Assembly: GCA_938009755.1 (NCBI GenBank)
Contig: CALLIL010000009.1
Span: 1 to 64,000, forward strand
DNA length: 64,000 bases
Direction: 5' to 3'
Origin: an uncultured Marinomonas sp.
GTDB lineage: Bacteria; Pseudomonadota; Gammaproteobacteria; Pseudomonadales; Marinomonadaceae
In this document: piece by piece, positions 63,161-64,000 of the stretch
How the letters are laid out: the number at the start of each line of letters is the position of its first letter
Position numbering within the stretch: position 1 is the stretch's first letter
Notes under the pieces: generated by a model
Told to the model about the DNA's origin: nothing
Seen by the model: the letters and a program-made list of their open reading frames with translations, nothing else
Database searches by the model: none
Position numbers and translations under genes: made by a program

Positions 63161-63403
63161 AATATTGTTCCTTATTGTGGGATAAGTTAAACAAAGAGAT
63201 CATTGATCTGTTGGTTCTTATTACCGCTTATTGCTAAGTGGCTTGTTCTCAGTTCAGCATCTTTGTGCTGTTTTCTGATTCTTTCGATTTTCAATCCTGA
63301 TTGATCCAATGATTGAAAATATTATTCTCCTGAATTTTTTAATCCTGATGGTAAAGAATAATTGCAAATAGTGTGCCTACTCTTTGCAATTTTCTGACAT
63401 TGG
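63161..63403. other. amt leader and promoter region
   Basis: 243 bp without a gene, holding the sigma-54 promoter and a hairpin: ATTTTCAATC (63287-63296) and GATTGAAAAT (63311-63320) with a 14-nt loop, in the untranslated leader of amt. Repeats of TTGATCC/ATCCTGAT surround it. Confidence 0.55.
63363..63378 (-). promoter_or_regulatory. sigma-54 promoter of amt
   Basis: On the minus strand AGGCACACTATTTGCA keeps GGCAC, GG-N10-GC spacing and TTGCA; two mismatches to TGGCACG-N4-TTGCW. Leader length about 190 nt. Confidence 0.8.
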
Positions 63404-64000
63404 CTAGTTCGTTAAGAAATTACGTGACTCCACTTCTTCATTCAGTATTAAGTCATTATCTGAGCGATCTTTTAGGTTCACGCCAGACAGTTTTAGTGTG
63501 CGAGCTTCGTTTAATAAGTAAAACGCCTTACGCGCGGCTTCTTGGTATACAAGCCCTGCAGGGCGGACATTTGAGATGCAATTTCGTGAGGCGTCTGTAA
63601 GGCCGACTTTGCCTTCCCAAGTGAGGTAAAGTCCCAAACTGTCGGGTGAGCTTAACCCTGGGCGTTCACCTATTAATACCAATACGCATTTGGCGTTTAG
63701 GCGCTGGCATATATCATCACCAATGGCCACTCGACCTTGTTGTACGATACAAATTGGTGCGATATTCCAGTGCTCTTGTGCATGTTTGGAAGTTGTATTG
63801 TTTGGATTTAAGTAAGTGGATAAAGCCGCAAGGAAAGGAACGGTGTTTTGCTCAATGGCCAATGAAGACAATCCATCAACCACAGCAATCGCCAAATCGT
63901 ATTGCGCTAGGTGAGGGTTCTCTGCTGTGTGTTTATCCAAAATACGTCCAGATTCGTCATCCAGTCGGCGACCATAATCTGGGCGCTGTAAATAAGTTGC
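63404..64000 (-). CDS. eutC: ethanolamine ammonia-lyase small subunit EutC, 5' end beyond window
   Basis: C-terminal about 198 residues of EutC, the cobalamin-dependent small subunit that with EutB splits ethanolamine into acetaldehyde and ammonia. Diagnostic motifs: QRPDYGRRLDDES at the window edge, VVDGLSSLA, RVAIGDD, LIGERPGLSSPDSLGLYLTW and RNCISNVRP. The frame stays open through 64000, so a start at 63940 is not the real one. The ammonia released fits the amt gene downstream. Confidence 0.93.
   Translation of the reverse strand, partial: ATYLQRPDYGRRLDDESGRILDKHTAENPHLAQYDLAIAVVDGLSSLAIEQNTVPFLAALSTYLNPNNTTSKHAQEHWNIAPICIVQQGRVAIGDDICQRLNAKCVLVLIGERPGLSSPDSLGLYLTWEGKVGLTDASRNCISNVRPAGLVYQEAARKAFYLLNEARTLKLSGVNLKDRSDNDLILNEEVESRNFLTN

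Noticed and set aside
1-64000. tRNA, rRNA, CRISPR array, prophage, transposase or toxin-antitoxin genes
   Set aside because: None seen on either strand; the accessory regions carry no integrase or IS ends.

Overview
The window looks like chromosomal DNA of a marine gammaproteobacterium of the Oceanospirillales, most like Marinomonas. This is inferred from the moderate G+C, the many TRAP/ABC/MATE/chemotaxis genes, a lipoprotein alginate lyase and the overall protein style; no rRNA or marker gene is present to prove it. No tRNA, rRNA, CRISPR array, prophage or insertion sequence was seen.

Layout. 1-4.6 kb: peroxiredoxin ahpC, a TRAP transporter operon and a DUF502 membrane protein. 4.6-11.7 kb: a siderophore-uptake block (TetR, TonB receptor, siderophore-interacting reductase, RhtX/FptX-type permease) lying between a broken 5' copy and an intact copy of the same flavoprotein gene. 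11.8-22.4 kb: two OmpA-barrel proteins, an Rrf2 regulator, MATE pump, PhyH dioxygenase, LysR/SDR pair, GST, a second LysR, a lipoprotein, and a radical SAM gene under a near-consensus LexA box. 22.5-36.5 kb: an MHYT hybrid kinase with an HD-GYP response regulator, OsmC, a monooxygenase-fold protein, a PL7 alginate lyase with two discoidin domains, a Lys-rich HTH protein, an MCP paired with an orphan sugar-binding protein, and a second MATE pump.

36.5-52.9 kb is the most coherent part: a ureide (allantoate) catabolic region resembling the Klebsiella hpx system. It has a family-3 ABC importer, an RpiR-type regulator (HpxU-like), a BioMNY vitamin importer with a BPL-N protein, an SPFH protein, and an operon amidase / HpxW-like Ntn hydrolase / TauE permease / ureidoglycine transaminase / allantoate amidohydrolase / cupin. 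Both the importer operon and the catabolic operon carry the palindrome TGAAAC-N4-GTTTCW in their promoters, the likely RpiR operator, and the importer also has a sigma-54 promoter with upstream tandem 17-mers. 53-59.6 kb: a soluble MCP, then an amine/amino-acid oxidation operon (APC permease, DadA-like oxidase, atypical RidA, ornithine-cyclodeaminase-family protein) divergent from an AraC regulator with an excellent sigma-54 promoter. 59.7-64 kb: an outer-membrane barrel, allantoinase PuuE, a 54-residue membrane protein, an ammonium transporter with a sigma-54 promoter, and the 3' part of eutC.

Together the right-hand 27 kb reads as a nitrogen-scavenging region: allantoin to allantoate (PuuE), allantoate import and hydrolysis, transamination to oxalurate, release of ammonia via oxamate, plus amine oxidation, ethanolamine lyase and ammonium uptake, tied together by repeated sigma-54-type promoters.
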